Virus record (IMG/VR): IMGVR_UViG_3300048759_000066
Location: 1-40,279 of that record
Origin: a virus
Reading direction: 5' to 3' (one strand)
Length of the DNA stretch: 40,279 bases
Shown here: one piece after another, positions 27,680 to 35,385 of the stretch
How positions within the stretch are numbered: the first letter of the stretch is position 1
Layout: each line of letters begins with the position of its first letter
Position numbers and translations under genes: made by a program
Notes under the pieces: model-generated
Databases searched by the model: none
The model's input: the letters and a program-made list of their open reading frames with translations, nothing else
What the model was told of the DNA's origin: nothing

Positions 27680-27812
27680 ACGACTAAGTGAGAAAACCCG
27701 GAAACGGGAAGCGATAGTCTGAACTCTACGTATATATGAAGGTAGAGAGGTTGATCCGAAGAGGTTGGCCCGCCAGAAATGGTCAGTAAGCGAAAGCCGA
27801 AGTAACAGAATG
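27590..27812 (+). ncRNA. Compact group I intron (about 223 nt, no ORF) inside the major capsid gene
   Basis: Pairings: P1, exon AGTGGGT (27583-27589) with internal guide GCTCACT, ending in the required U-G at the 5' splice site; P3, TTTTCTC (27611-27617) with GAGAAAA (27690-27696); P7, GACTA (27682-27686) with TAGTC (27715-27719); P8, CCCG-GAAA-CGGG (27697-27708); P9, CTCTAC (27724-27729) with GTAGAG (27742-27747). The order P3 5', P7 5', P3 3', P8, P7 3' is diagnostic of group I. The intron ends in G at 27812. P4-P6 (27618-27681) are not resolved by eye. It is among the smaller group I introns, near the size of the Azoarcus tRNA-Ile intron. Confidence 0.8.
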
Positions 27813-27887
27813 TACAAGTATCCTTTTGCGACCAGACTCTTGAATGACAACTGGATCACACGCCTCTTGTCTACACAGAATCTATAA
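27813..27887 (+). CDS. Major capsid protein, exon 2
   Basis: This 75-base segment continues the capsid frame after splicing and encodes YKYPFATRLLNDNWITRL plus LSTQNL and a stop. It matches the C-terminal strand expected in N4-gp56 capsids (aromatic-Lys ... Phe-Ala ... Leu-Asn-Asp-x-Trp-Ile-x-Arg). It has no ribosome-binding site of its own, so it makes sense only as a 3' exon. Confidence 0.8.
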   Translation, partial: YKYPFATRLLNDNWITRLLSTQNL

Positions 27888-27905
27888 CGAATAGGAGAAA
27901 ATAAC

Positions 27906-28631
27906 ATGCAATATAGACACGGTATTATTCACAGCACAGGAGCCGCCGTCAGTTTGATGCTCGGCTTCGTGCCTGACAAGTTCGAGGTATACAACTACAC
28001 AGTCCTGGGAAATGGTTCTGGTGGTACAGGTGTAGGTTATTCCCTCTGGCTTAAAGGAGCGGTTCCTAGTGGAAATGCTCTGATCAATACTTACACAACA
28101 GGAGCACCAGTCACCACACTCATCACGTCAAACGGATTTACACCGGTGGTATTGGGAGCAGACTGGCAGAACACGATCTACACCATCACGGGTATTTCGA
28201 ACGCGAATCCAGGCATTGTGACCGTCGACCCAGTCAACCCGACCAACTCTATGGTTCTGGTTAACGGAATGACAGTGACTATCTCTGGTGTAAAAGGAAT
28301 GACTGGTCTTAACACCAACCGTTTCATTGTTACCTCCATCAGCGGGGCAACAGGCAGTCAGACATTCGCTCTATACGACACTTTTGGTAACCCAGTAAAC
28401 ACAACAGCTTTAGGTACTTACGTATCGGGTGGTGAATTGGATGTGATCTCGTATCCTCCAACAGCTCCAATTCTCGATCCCGTTACCGGCCAAGTTATTA
28501 CACCGGGAATGCCAGCAGGTCTTCAGTACGACATTGGTTTTGCAGGAATCACTCTAGGTACAGGCGTTGTGGGAGCAAACACAAACGTTCTGTGGTGGAA
28601 TGCGTTCTTGGAAACACCGACAGGCTACTAA
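27906..28631 (+). CDS. Capsid decoration/structural protein with FCCH-like domain (241 aa)
   Basis: AGGAG precedes the start. Residues ~90-185 form an FCCH-type module (as in E1 enzymes and many phage structural proteins): ITGISNANPGIVTV, NGMTVTISGVKGMTGLNTNR followed by FIVTSI, then TFALYDTFGNPV and YVSGGELDVIS. The rest is Gly/Thr/Val-rich and beta. Placed right after the capsid gene, it is likely a decoration or head-completion protein. A terminator-like hairpin follows it. Confidence 0.65.
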   Translation: MQYRHGIIHSTGAAVSLMLGFVPDKFEVYNYTVLGNGSGGTGVGYSLWLKGAVPSGNALINTYTTGAPVTTLITSNGFTPVVLGADWQNTIYTITGISNANPGIVTVDPVNPTNSMVLVNGMTVTISGVKGMTGLNTNRFIVTSISGATGSQTFALYDTFGNPVNTTALGTYVSGGELDVISYPPTAPILDPVTGQVITPGMPAGLQYDIGFAGITLGTGVVGANTNVLWWNAFLETPTGY

Positions 28632-28637
28632 ACCATT

Positions 28638-28662
28638 GAGAGGGACTTAAAACGTCCTTCTC
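28638..28662 (+). terminator. Stem-loop after the capsid/decoration genes
   Basis: GAGAGGGAC (28638-28646) pairs with GTCCTTCTC (28654-28662), nine pairs with one G-T, loop of seven, then TTCCTTT. It is a weak intrinsic terminator or mRNA 3' stabiliser that would let capsid and decoration genes be expressed above the tail genes. Confidence 0.55.
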
Positions 28663-28677
28663 TTCCTTTGAGGTTAC

Positions 28678-29052
28678 ATGAATTCATTAATAGGATTTCC
28701 ATTAGGAACTATTTATCAGATCACGAATATCACTCGAGGATTTCCAGGAGTGGTCACTTTGTCCAGCGTGGCACTGCCTTACTCCTTCCCCATAGAACTC
28801 GGTATGACGGTAACGATCTCCGGTGTTAAGGGGATGCTAAAAGTGAACGACAACAGATACATAGTCGCTAATTTTAATTCTGAAGCGATGACATTCCAGC
28901 TTTACGACCTCAAATTCAATCCAGTTAACACAACATCATTTCAGCCCTACATCAGCGGTGGACAAGTGAACATCATTTCGTATGTGTCACCTCCCGCTCA
29001 ACCTCCTGGGCTTATGTACAACAATCAAAAGGTCCCCAATGGCATTCAATAA
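28678..29052 (+). CDS. Stand-alone FCCH-domain protein, paralogue of the decoration protein domain
   Basis: The 124-residue product matches the FCCH-like part of the previous gene closely: IYQITNITRGFPGVVTL, GMTVTISGVKGML, NDNRYIVANF, TFQLYDLKFNPVNTTSF and YISGGQVNIISY. The identical stretch GMTVTISGVKGM suggests a domain duplication. It may be a second decoration or minor head protein. AGGTTAC precedes the start. Confidence 0.65.
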   Translation: MNSLIGFPLGTIYQITNITRGFPGVVTLSSVALPYSFPIELGMTVTISGVKGMLKVNDNRYIVANFNSEAMTFQLYDLKFNPVNTTSFQPYISGGQVNIISYVSPPAQPPGLMYNNQKVPNGIQ

Positions 29053-29434
29053 AAAAGAAAAGAAAATCCCTGTCGAAGAACTGCAAGAGAACTTCCTGAC
29101 GGGTGCAATGGACGAGCCGATCGAGAAAACGAAAAAAGAGCTTCAGGTCGGAGAAGTCGTAGTTGCAAAAGGAATCCCGCATATGGAAAAGATCATCTTC
29201 CGTAATCAGCGCGATCCTGGACATGACCTCGAATTCCACTATAGCTCTAAAACGCATCCATTTAAGCAATACAAGCTCGTAGACGGTCAGACCTATGATC
29301 TCCCATGGGAAGTCATTCGTAACCTTGAGGGCTGCCGTGAGAACATAGAGAAGTACAAGCGCAACGACTCAGGGCTTCCGACGATCTACGTTGCTGGTTA
29401 TCGTACGCACTTCGTATGTGAGAGGGCTGCATAA
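29039..29434 (+). CDS. Hypothetical head/connector-region protein (131 aa)
   Basis: The start at 29039 (MAFNKKEKKIPVEELQENFL) follows AAGG; upstream residues shadow the previous gene. The C-terminal half has mixed strands (DLEFHYSSKTHPFKQYKLVD, then TIYVAGYRTHFVCE). I recall similar proteins near phage head-tail connectors, function unassigned. Confidence 0.6.
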   Translation: MAFNKKEKKIPVEELQENFLTGAMDEPIEKTKKELQVGEVVVAKGIPHMEKIIFRNQRDPGHDLEFHYSSKTHPFKQYKLVDGQTYDLPWEVIRNLEGCRENIEKYKRNDSGLPTIYVAGYRTHFVCERAA

Positions 29435-30417
29435 TGGCGAATTTCACTGGCGTTATCTGGAATCTACAGAGCATTATCTCCGAGTTCAGAGGGATTACTG
29501 GGCTTCCTGATCCGTCCATGTATTCCGACCAACAATGCACCAACCTCATCAATTACTTCTATCAATTCGTGTTGCCCAAGGAGCTTAAAATCTTCTGGGG
29601 CTACACATACCATTCATTCTATACAACCCCTCATGTCGATCAGTATCTTGCGCCAACGACCTTCCAAACATTAAATCCTGGGGTCTATTGCGACGGCTTC
29701 CCGATGGAGTGGTACTTAGATCCGGATAACTTCTATTCAGACTATCCTCAGCAAACGAACAAAACGGTGGTCGCTCAGGGAACGGGCACTTTATTTCCTT
29801 TGACCTTTCAAATACCGGCCTTTCCAGTTTTAGCAAGGAGCGTTTATGTTACTGATGGAATCCAAATCGCACAAGACAACGGAGCCGGAGGGTTTGTTAA
29901 TCCTCTTAATAATTACGCTCCTCTTACAGGTACTATTAACTATGCAAGTGGCGTAGTTTCTGGATTACTTTTCCCTGTCGCTCCTGATTTAAATGCGAAC
30001 ATTGTCCAGACTTCCCAAACATACATGCCCGCGCGTCCTAGAGGTATCCTGTTTTTCCCAACGCATCTTCTCCCTAACGCCGATGGACCAAGTTCAATTC
30101 CTCCTCCCCCTCCGACGACTTTAGCCACACGCGACTCAGTGAATATGTTCGTTGTTCGTCCAGTTCCCGGAGAAGTACATCTGATCAAAATGCAGGGTAT
30201 TCAGATCCCAGCTCCGATGATCAACTACACAGACGTTCCTTTCCGTCCAGACCTAGGACCATTGATCGCATTAGGCGCGGCATTACACAGGTTTAAACTC
30301 TTCAACCAGATGGACCAGTACGACCAATACATGCCCGAGTTCTTAAGATTCAAGGACGTAAGTATGCAGGACACGTACGAAGAACTTATTTACACACGCT
30401 CAACACCAACATTCTAG
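29434..30417 (+). CDS. Head-to-tail connector/adaptor protein with inserted beta domain (327 aa)
   Basis: The N-terminus (WNLQSIISEFRGITGLPDPS, then LINYFYQFVLPKELKIFWGY) and C-terminus (PLIALGAALHRFKLFNQMDQ) are helical, as in adaptor proteins below the portal. Between them (residues ~110-195) lies a beta module with ITDG-like VTDGIQIAQDNGAGG and GTINYASGVV, a module also present in the next large protein. The role is inferred from position and layout. Confidence 0.6.
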   Translation: MANFTGVIWNLQSIISEFRGITGLPDPSMYSDQQCTNLINYFYQFVLPKELKIFWGYTYHSFYTTPHVDQYLAPTTFQTLNPGVYCDGFPMEWYLDPDNFYSDYPQQTNKTVVAQGTGTLFPLTFQIPAFPVLARSVYVTDGIQIAQDNGAGGFVNPLNNYAPLTGTINYASGVVSGLLFPVAPDLNANIVQTSQTYMPARPRGILFFPTHLLPNADGPSSIPPPPPTTLATRDSVNMFVVRPVPGEVHLIKMQGIQIPAPMINYTDVPFRPDLGPLIALGAALHRFKLFNQMDQYDQYMPEFLRFKDVSMQDTYEELIYTRSTPTF

Positions 30418-30424
30418 GAGCAGT

Positions 30425-31006
30425 ATGGCCTATTTAGAAAACATCCCGCAGCCGAGTGATCAGATTGCTTCCTCGCAGCCGGAGATACTTGGAAACTTTC
30501 AATACATTCAGTCCACGATGCAAGTAGACCACGCGTGGGACGGTAGCGGCATTTCCCCGAGTATAGACGGAACTCATCAGACGCTTTCGATGCCGAACCA
30601 GGCTGTGGATATAACATCTTTAGGTGCAACTGGATGCGCTTTGATTGGGTACGCTCTCGCGGGCAATCTATACACATGGAATGGCGCAAAGAACCCAGTG
30701 TCCGGAGTGTCTTACTTTAATGCCGCACAAGCCTTAACCACTACAGCATCCTTAATCATTACAGTTCCCTCGGCATGTATCGGCATTATAATGTTCGTAC
30801 TTACAGCATCTGGAACTATCCAATATTTTCCGTTCTTGAGTGCCGGCGGCCAGGTCTATCTTCCAAGTAATCCTATATCTCCCCCCCCCGGAACTGTTCT
30901 TGTGACTCTAACGACACCTTTACCATCCTTGAACATAAATGCAAAGTTGTCCGCATCTACAGCTCCTCAGAATGCCATCGTTAAATCAATCTACTGGCCG
31001 ATATAA
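30425..31006 (+). CDS. Tail structural protein (193 aa)
   Basis: The product (MAYLENIPQPSDQIASSQPE, then ILGNFQYIQ) has an N-terminal motif seen in many phage tail or fibre-base proteins, followed by beta-rich Thr/Ala/Ser sequence and a Pro-rich turn. It overlaps the next gene start by one base. Position suggests a tail or neck component. Confidence 0.6.
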   Translation: MAYLENIPQPSDQIASSQPEILGNFQYIQSTMQVDHAWDGSGISPSIDGTHQTLSMPNQAVDITSLGATGCALIGYALAGNLYTWNGAKNPVSGVSYFNAAQALTTTASLIITVPSACIGIIMFVLTASGTIQYFPFLSAGGQVYLPSNPISPPPGTVLVTLTTPLPSLNINAKLSASTAPQNAIVKSIYWPI

Positions 31007-33372
31007 TGCCTAGAGAATATCAAGCTTTTCCCATATCCAACTTCCGTACCGGGTTTGACGAAGCAGTTGAACCTTGGTTGCTCCCTCGCGATGCCTATCA
31101 GGTAATGTTGAATGCCCATCTTTACCGCGGGGTTCTTGAAAAGGTGGAGGGATACCAACTCTTCGCGGAAATGAGCAACAGAACGCAGATGGCACTTTCT
31201 CCTGCACCAAATGGCACGACAACGACATTCACGGGAACGCTCACATCTAAGCCGACAACATCCAACTTCTTTGTTTACGGAACTTTAGTTGCTGGTGTTT
31301 CAGCTCAGACCTTAACATACTCGACAGATGGCACACCTCCGATCATTAATTTAGCTGGAGGTGTCGGAACAACAGGAACCGTAAACCTTACGACGTTAGC
31401 GGTTTCTGTAACGTTTGCCACACCTCCTCCTTCGGGAATGTACAGCACAGTCTTTATCGAATGGGACAGTGCACCGGCAACGAAGACAGCAATCATGGGA
31501 ATCAAGCAGTACTACACCGACACAGGCACGCAAGAAGTAATGGTGTTCGACCAAAGACGCATGGGTATCGTTGGAAACAACATGGGAATACTTGCTTCGC
31601 CTCCTAACGCGTTACAGTACATCGCAGAAGTCCCTCACGACTACTACCAAGCTGCGGTCATTACAGGAAACGGTAGCACTACCACCTTCACCGGAACACT
31701 TCATACCAATATTGTCCCGGGAACAGTTCGATTTTATCAGTTCGCAGCAACCACAGCCATTCCGACACCACCTTTCTCTCCGACAAACCCTAGTGGCAAC
31801 CTTATCTTGGACAACGGAGTAGGCGGCCTTTCTGGTGACATTGGTATCAACGGAACTCCAAATCCAGTCACAGGAACTATTAACTATACGACTGGAGATT
31901 ATACACTTACATTCACAACAGCTCCCTTAACCGGGAACAGATTCGATGCAACAAGCGGGATATATGGCGACCTTTTTACTGGTTCTATTAGTAATTTCTT
32001 CTCTGTGGTTAATTACCTTTATAATGCTTTTTTTACTAATGGAGTGAATCCGATCTTCTATTACGACGGAACGGTCATTCATTACCTTAACACAAGCCTG
32101 GAACACCAATTCACCACAGCATCAAGCGGAGCTCCAAACAACTACAACTTAACGACTTGTCTTCACGTAACAGTCAATCGCTCACGACTTTTACTCCTCT
32201 CTCCGACGCTTCGTAACGTTGGAAAGCTCGTGAACTTCATCTACTGGTCTGCGGTATTTGACCCCTTCGACTTTACGGACGATTTCAACCTTCCAGCCCC
32301 GACGAGCCAGCCCATACGCGCCTTCGGGTACATCAATACAGATCTTATTGTACGGTTCTCTTCTTCAGAAAGATGCTTTAGGTACACAGGAGACGCATTC
32401 GATCCTTGGCGTTGGGACAGCACTAACAATATCTGGGATTGCGACACATCCTACTCGACAATTAACTACGACACTTGGTTCTCAACGGTCGGAAAGCCAG
32501 GGATTGTGGGATCGGACGGAGTGAACATCAAGCGCGTGGACGAGATCTTGCCGGACTTTACAGACCCTACACGACTGTCCCAGCAAGTTCCAGTCCCGTT
32601 CATCAGTCAGACGAGTATCCAGCAATGCTATGGAGAAAGATTCGACGATGTCAAGGAGGGTTGGCTGTGCTATAATTCTGGCTTGGCTGAAACGAGTGTG
32701 GTTGCGTCAGATAACGTGCTGGCGTTCAATTACATCGATGAAACTTATGCGATTTACCAGTTCCCTCTTAGTTGTCTTGGATACGGCACAGTCACAAACG
32801 GTCAGACCTGGGCGCAGACTCTAACTACGTGGGAGGAAACACCGAATACATGGCAATCATACTACTGGCAGAAGAACGCGCTTACGACTCTTGGTGGCGA
32901 TCAATACGATAGGGTGTACGCTTTGAATCAGGGAAACACTTTAACCCTTCCCGGTGATGCGACTACTACACCTTACCCCGTACTTTTCAATGTAATCTCC
33001 AAGAACTTCAACCCTTTCATTGAGGAAGGACAACTTGCCCGTCTCGGCTACATCGATCTGTATGTATCTGCGTTTCAGACATCTACGCTTCGTGTTCAGT
33101 TCTACGTCAACGATCAGCTTGGGGTGGACAGCAATGGAACTCCAATCGGTTACTACCAGGAAAACATCTTAGTCTTCACACCGACAGACCCTTTAAGTCC
33201 GACGAAGCAGCAAACCAAAGTCTGGAAGCGCATCTACGTAGGATCAATTGCACAGACACACACTATACGTTTTTACCAGCACATAGATGACTTCAGCACG
33301 AACATAGAGCAGCCGATTTACATCCATGCTATGGTACTGTACATGAAACCCGCAGGAAGGATTTTCCAATGA
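31006..33372 (+). CDS. Large tail hub / stabilisation-type protein (788 aa)
   Basis: The N-terminus (FPISNFRTGFDEAVEPWLLP, then ayQVMLNAHLYRGVLEKVEGY) is typical of podovirus proteins of the P22 gp10/T7 gp12-like nozzle class. Two inserted beta modules appear: residues ~65-155 (GTTTTFTGTL ... GTVNLTT) and ~215-320 (NGSTTTFTGTL ... GTINYTTGDY). The C-terminal half (VNRSRLLLLSPT, SERCFRYTGDAFDPWRWDST) is a beta-propeller-like domain. It probably forms the tail tube or nozzle below the connector. Confidence 0.65.
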   Translation: MPREYQAFPISNFRTGFDEAVEPWLLPRDAYQVMLNAHLYRGVLEKVEGYQLFAEMSNRTQMALSPAPNGTTTTFTGTLTSKPTTSNFFVYGTLVAGVSAQTLTYSTDGTPPIINLAGGVGTTGTVNLTTLAVSVTFATPPPSGMYSTVFIEWDSAPATKTAIMGIKQYYTDTGTQEVMVFDQRRMGIVGNNMGILASPPNALQYIAEVPHDYYQAAVITGNGSTTTFTGTLHTNIVPGTVRFYQFAATTAIPTPPFSPTNPSGNLILDNGVGGLSGDIGINGTPNPVTGTINYTTGDYTLTFTTAPLTGNRFDATSGIYGDLFTGSISNFFSVVNYLYNAFFTNGVNPIFYYDGTVIHYLNTSLEHQFTTASSGAPNNYNLTTCLHVTVNRSRLLLLSPTLRNVGKLVNFIYWSAVFDPFDFTDDFNLPAPTSQPIRAFGYINTDLIVRFSSSERCFRYTGDAFDPWRWDSTNNIWDCDTSYSTINYDTWFSTVGKPGIVGSDGVNIKRVDEILPDFTDPTRLSQQVPVPFISQTSIQQCYGERFDDVKEGWLCYNSGLAETSVVASDNVLAFNYIDETYAIYQFPLSCLGYGTVTNGQTWAQTLTTWEETPNTWQSYYWQKNALTTLGGDQYDRVYALNQGNTLTLPGDATTTPYPVLFNVISKNFNPFIEEGQLARLGYIDLYVSAFQTSTLRVQFYVNDQLGVDSNGTPIGYYQENILVFTPTDPLSPTKQQTKVWKRIYVGSIAQTHTIRFYQHIDDFSTNIEQPIYIHAMVLYMKPAGRIFQ

Positions 33373-33560
33373 AGCATAAGATATTTACTCTTTATGAATA
33401 TTTCCCTGGAGAAAACTCAAAAGGAGAATACGTGGATGAAAAGCGTCGGATATATACGTTTTACAATTACAATGCAGCCTATGAAGTGATGCTCTGTATC
33501 CAGAAGAACGACGAATTGGACAGAGCTATAGGGATCGAGGAACATGAAATTACAACCTAA
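33369..33560 (+). CDS. Small hypothetical protein (63 aa)
   Basis: It overlaps the previous stop by ATGA and the next start by 17 bases. The product (MKHKIFTLYEYFPGENSKGE, then RRIYTFYNYNAAYEVM) is aromatic with a strand-strand-helix pattern. No family recognised. Confidence 0.55.
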   Translation: MKHKIFTLYEYFPGENSKGEYVDEKRRIYTFYNYNAAYEVMLCIQKNDELDRAIGIEEHEITT

Positions 33561-34023
33561 CTTTAGCTGGCAGAAGTACTTAGATAATGAAGAAGATTCA
33601 AAAGACCAGTTTCAATTCCAGCTTCAGTCCCAACACAAACTCGTAGCAAACGCAATAAACGCAACCATCGACGACATAAGTTACTGGACAATAGAAAAAC
33701 CCACAGGAGAGACATGGATAGATCAGAACCAGATATTCACGAAGACCCTCACTGGGATCATAGTAGGTTCCATTGCGACACCATACCCGATTGGCTCGAC
33801 GATGCTGAATCTTGTGAGTATGACCGGGATTATGCAAGATACAGTTCCAATGACTTCTATGGGGATGCCTTTGCCGTTTATTAACTCCAGTAACCAGAAC
33901 GTCGGCATCTACACGAGTCCTACGACGGTGACAGTTGACGCTTTCGACGGAACCTGGACTGGCTACACCTTCTACATCACCCTTAAATACACCAAACAAC
34001 GAGGCAATAATGGCAGCACCTAA
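33544..34023 (+). CDS. Hypothetical tail-region protein (159 aa)
   Basis: The N-terminal part is helical and Gln-rich (DQFQFQLQSQHKLVANAINA), the rest beta (YWTIEKPTGETWIDQ, VSMTGIMQDTVPM, YTFYITLKYTK). It resembles small tail-associated proteins found before the ejection proteins in podoviruses, but no named family is recognised. Confidence 0.55.
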   Translation: MKLQPNFSWQKYLDNEEDSKDQFQFQLQSQHKLVANAINATIDDISYWTIEKPTGETWIDQNQIFTKTLTGIIVGSIATPYPIGSTMLNLVSMTGIMQDTVPMTSMGMPLPFINSSNQNVGIYTSPTTVTVDAFDGTWTGYTFYITLKYTKQRGNNGST

Positions 34024-34564
34024 AGTAACGCAAGCCACATTAAAAACACCGGAACAGACACAATTGATGAAGCTTATCACGGATGCGCTTACCTCAGGAT
34101 CAGGACCTCTCGCGGATATCTTCGGACAGTTCAATGAGGGAGAGTTCCAGAAAGGCGTCGTTCAGCCAGGACTTAAGAACTTCACAGAGAACATCTTACC
34201 GCAACTTCAGGAACAGTACGTCAGTCGGAATCAGGTCGGTGGAAGCGGCCAAGCAAGAGCGCAACTGAAGGCCGGCACCGATCTACAGTCGCAATTCGAT
34301 GCACTGAGATATGGCGCACAGAACCAACAGAAGCAGAACAGGATCTCTGGGGCACAAAACGCAATAAGTCAGAACACATTCGATAACATCGTGGAGGAGA
34401 AGCAGCCTAAGTCCTCGATTTGGGAAAGCATTCTTCCGGGACTGGTTACTACAGCCGCAGGATTCGCAGGAGGTCCAGGAGGGGCTGCACTCGTCAATGG
34501 ACTATTCGGGGTAGGTAAGGCAACTGCGGGCGCGAAACAACCTAATGCAACGGCGGTGGGGTAA
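34010..34564 (+). CDS. Internal virion (ejection) protein candidate (184 aa)
   Basis: The start at 34010 (MAAPKVTQATLKTPEQTQLM) follows GAGG; the longer frame from 33935 shadows the previous gene. It has a helical middle (LKNFTENILPQLQEQYVSRN) and Gly/Ala-rich hydrophobic C-terminal stretch (TTAAGFAGGPGGAALVNGLF), the composition of small P22-type ejection proteins that enter the host envelope with the DNA. Position supports this. Confidence 0.55.
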   Translation: MAAPKVTQATLKTPEQTQLMKLITDALTSGSGPLADIFGQFNEGEFQKGVVQPGLKNFTENILPQLQEQYVSRNQVGGSGQARAQLKAGTDLQSQFDALRYGAQNQQKQNRISGAQNAISQNTFDNIVEEKQPKSSIWESILPGLVTTAAGFAGGPGGAALVNGLFGVGKATAGAKQPNATAVG

Positions 34565-35385
34565 TGGCGACAGTAATTCAGGTACCAAGAAAAGGCGAAG
34601 GGCTCAAGCAGGCGATCGGCCAGGGCATAGGGAACTTCGTTCAGAAGACCGCCGAGGGCTATCAGACCCGAGCCGACGAGATGGCGTTACAGAAAGCCGT
34701 CAGCGACTTAGGCCCGAAGGCCAGTCCGCAAGAAGTTCTGAAGGCCATTACGGGCACGCACACGTACAGCCCTGCGGCGAAGCAGAACGCACTGAAGAAC
34801 TATGTGGGCATTGCTGAGTACGAAGATGCGAAAGCCAAGAGACAGGCGGTAGAAGAACAGAATAATATTAAGAATGCTCAGAGAGATCGAGCGTTAGATA
34901 TTCAAGAAGAACGACTAGACAAGACCGCAAAAGATCTAAAAACAGCATCCAATATCAAAGCGGGACTTCAGACTGTTAAGGAAATGAAGGACTTAGGGAA
35001 AAAAGGGAATCTAGGAAGAGGATCTAATATCTTGAAGGTGTGGGGAGGAGAAACAGCGAAGGATTATGCCCAATATGAACAGCTCGGTAAATCCCTTATT
35101 CAGCTTTCGACTACTATTCCTATTAGAAACCGACAAGAATTTGAAACGTTGGCGCATAATCTTTACGATCCTTCCTTACCTGACTCCGCTAGAGAAGGTA
35201 TTTTGAATGCGATGGAGAATATTCTTAATCGATCACTTCAATCAGAAGAATCGAATGTAGTTCAAGATGTTGCTAAAGATGTTCAATCAACTGGCGAGAA
35301 AATCCGCGTAAAGAATAAGTTAACTGGTCAAACAGGAACTATCCCTTTAGATAAATTTACGGAAGATAAATATGAACGAATTTGA
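34564..35385 (+). CDS. Internal virion protein candidate (273 aa), helical
   Basis: The product starts MATVIQVPRKGEGLKQAIGQ and is almost wholly helical, with a charged coiled coil (QNNIKNAQRDRALDIQEERL). A domain with SPQEVLKAITGTHTYSP lies near residue 60. It overlaps the previous gene by one base and the next by 14. Likely one of the ejection proteins, by position and composition. Confidence 0.55.
   Translation: MATVIQVPRKGEGLKQAIGQGIGNFVQKTAEGYQTRADEMALQKAVSDLGPKASPQEVLKAITGTHTYSPAAKQNALKNYVGIAEYEDAKAKRQAVEEQNNIKNAQRDRALDIQEERLDKTAKDLKTASNIKAGLQTVKEMKDLGKKGNLGRGSNILKVWGGETAKDYAQYEQLGKSLIQLSTTIPIRNRQEFETLAHNLYDPSLPDSAREGILNAMENILNRSLQSEESNVVQDVAKDVQSTGEKIRVKNKLTGQTGTIPLDKFTEDKYERI

Noticed and set aside
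27668-27907. Leftward gene of 79 residues across the capsid 3' region
   Set aside because: It is the reverse complement of the intron and exon 2, has no ribosome-binding site and no protein-like pattern.
33598-34134. Leftward 178-residue frame in the tail region
   Set aside because: Antisense to two well-supported rightward genes, Cys/Val-rich shadow composition, no context on that strand.
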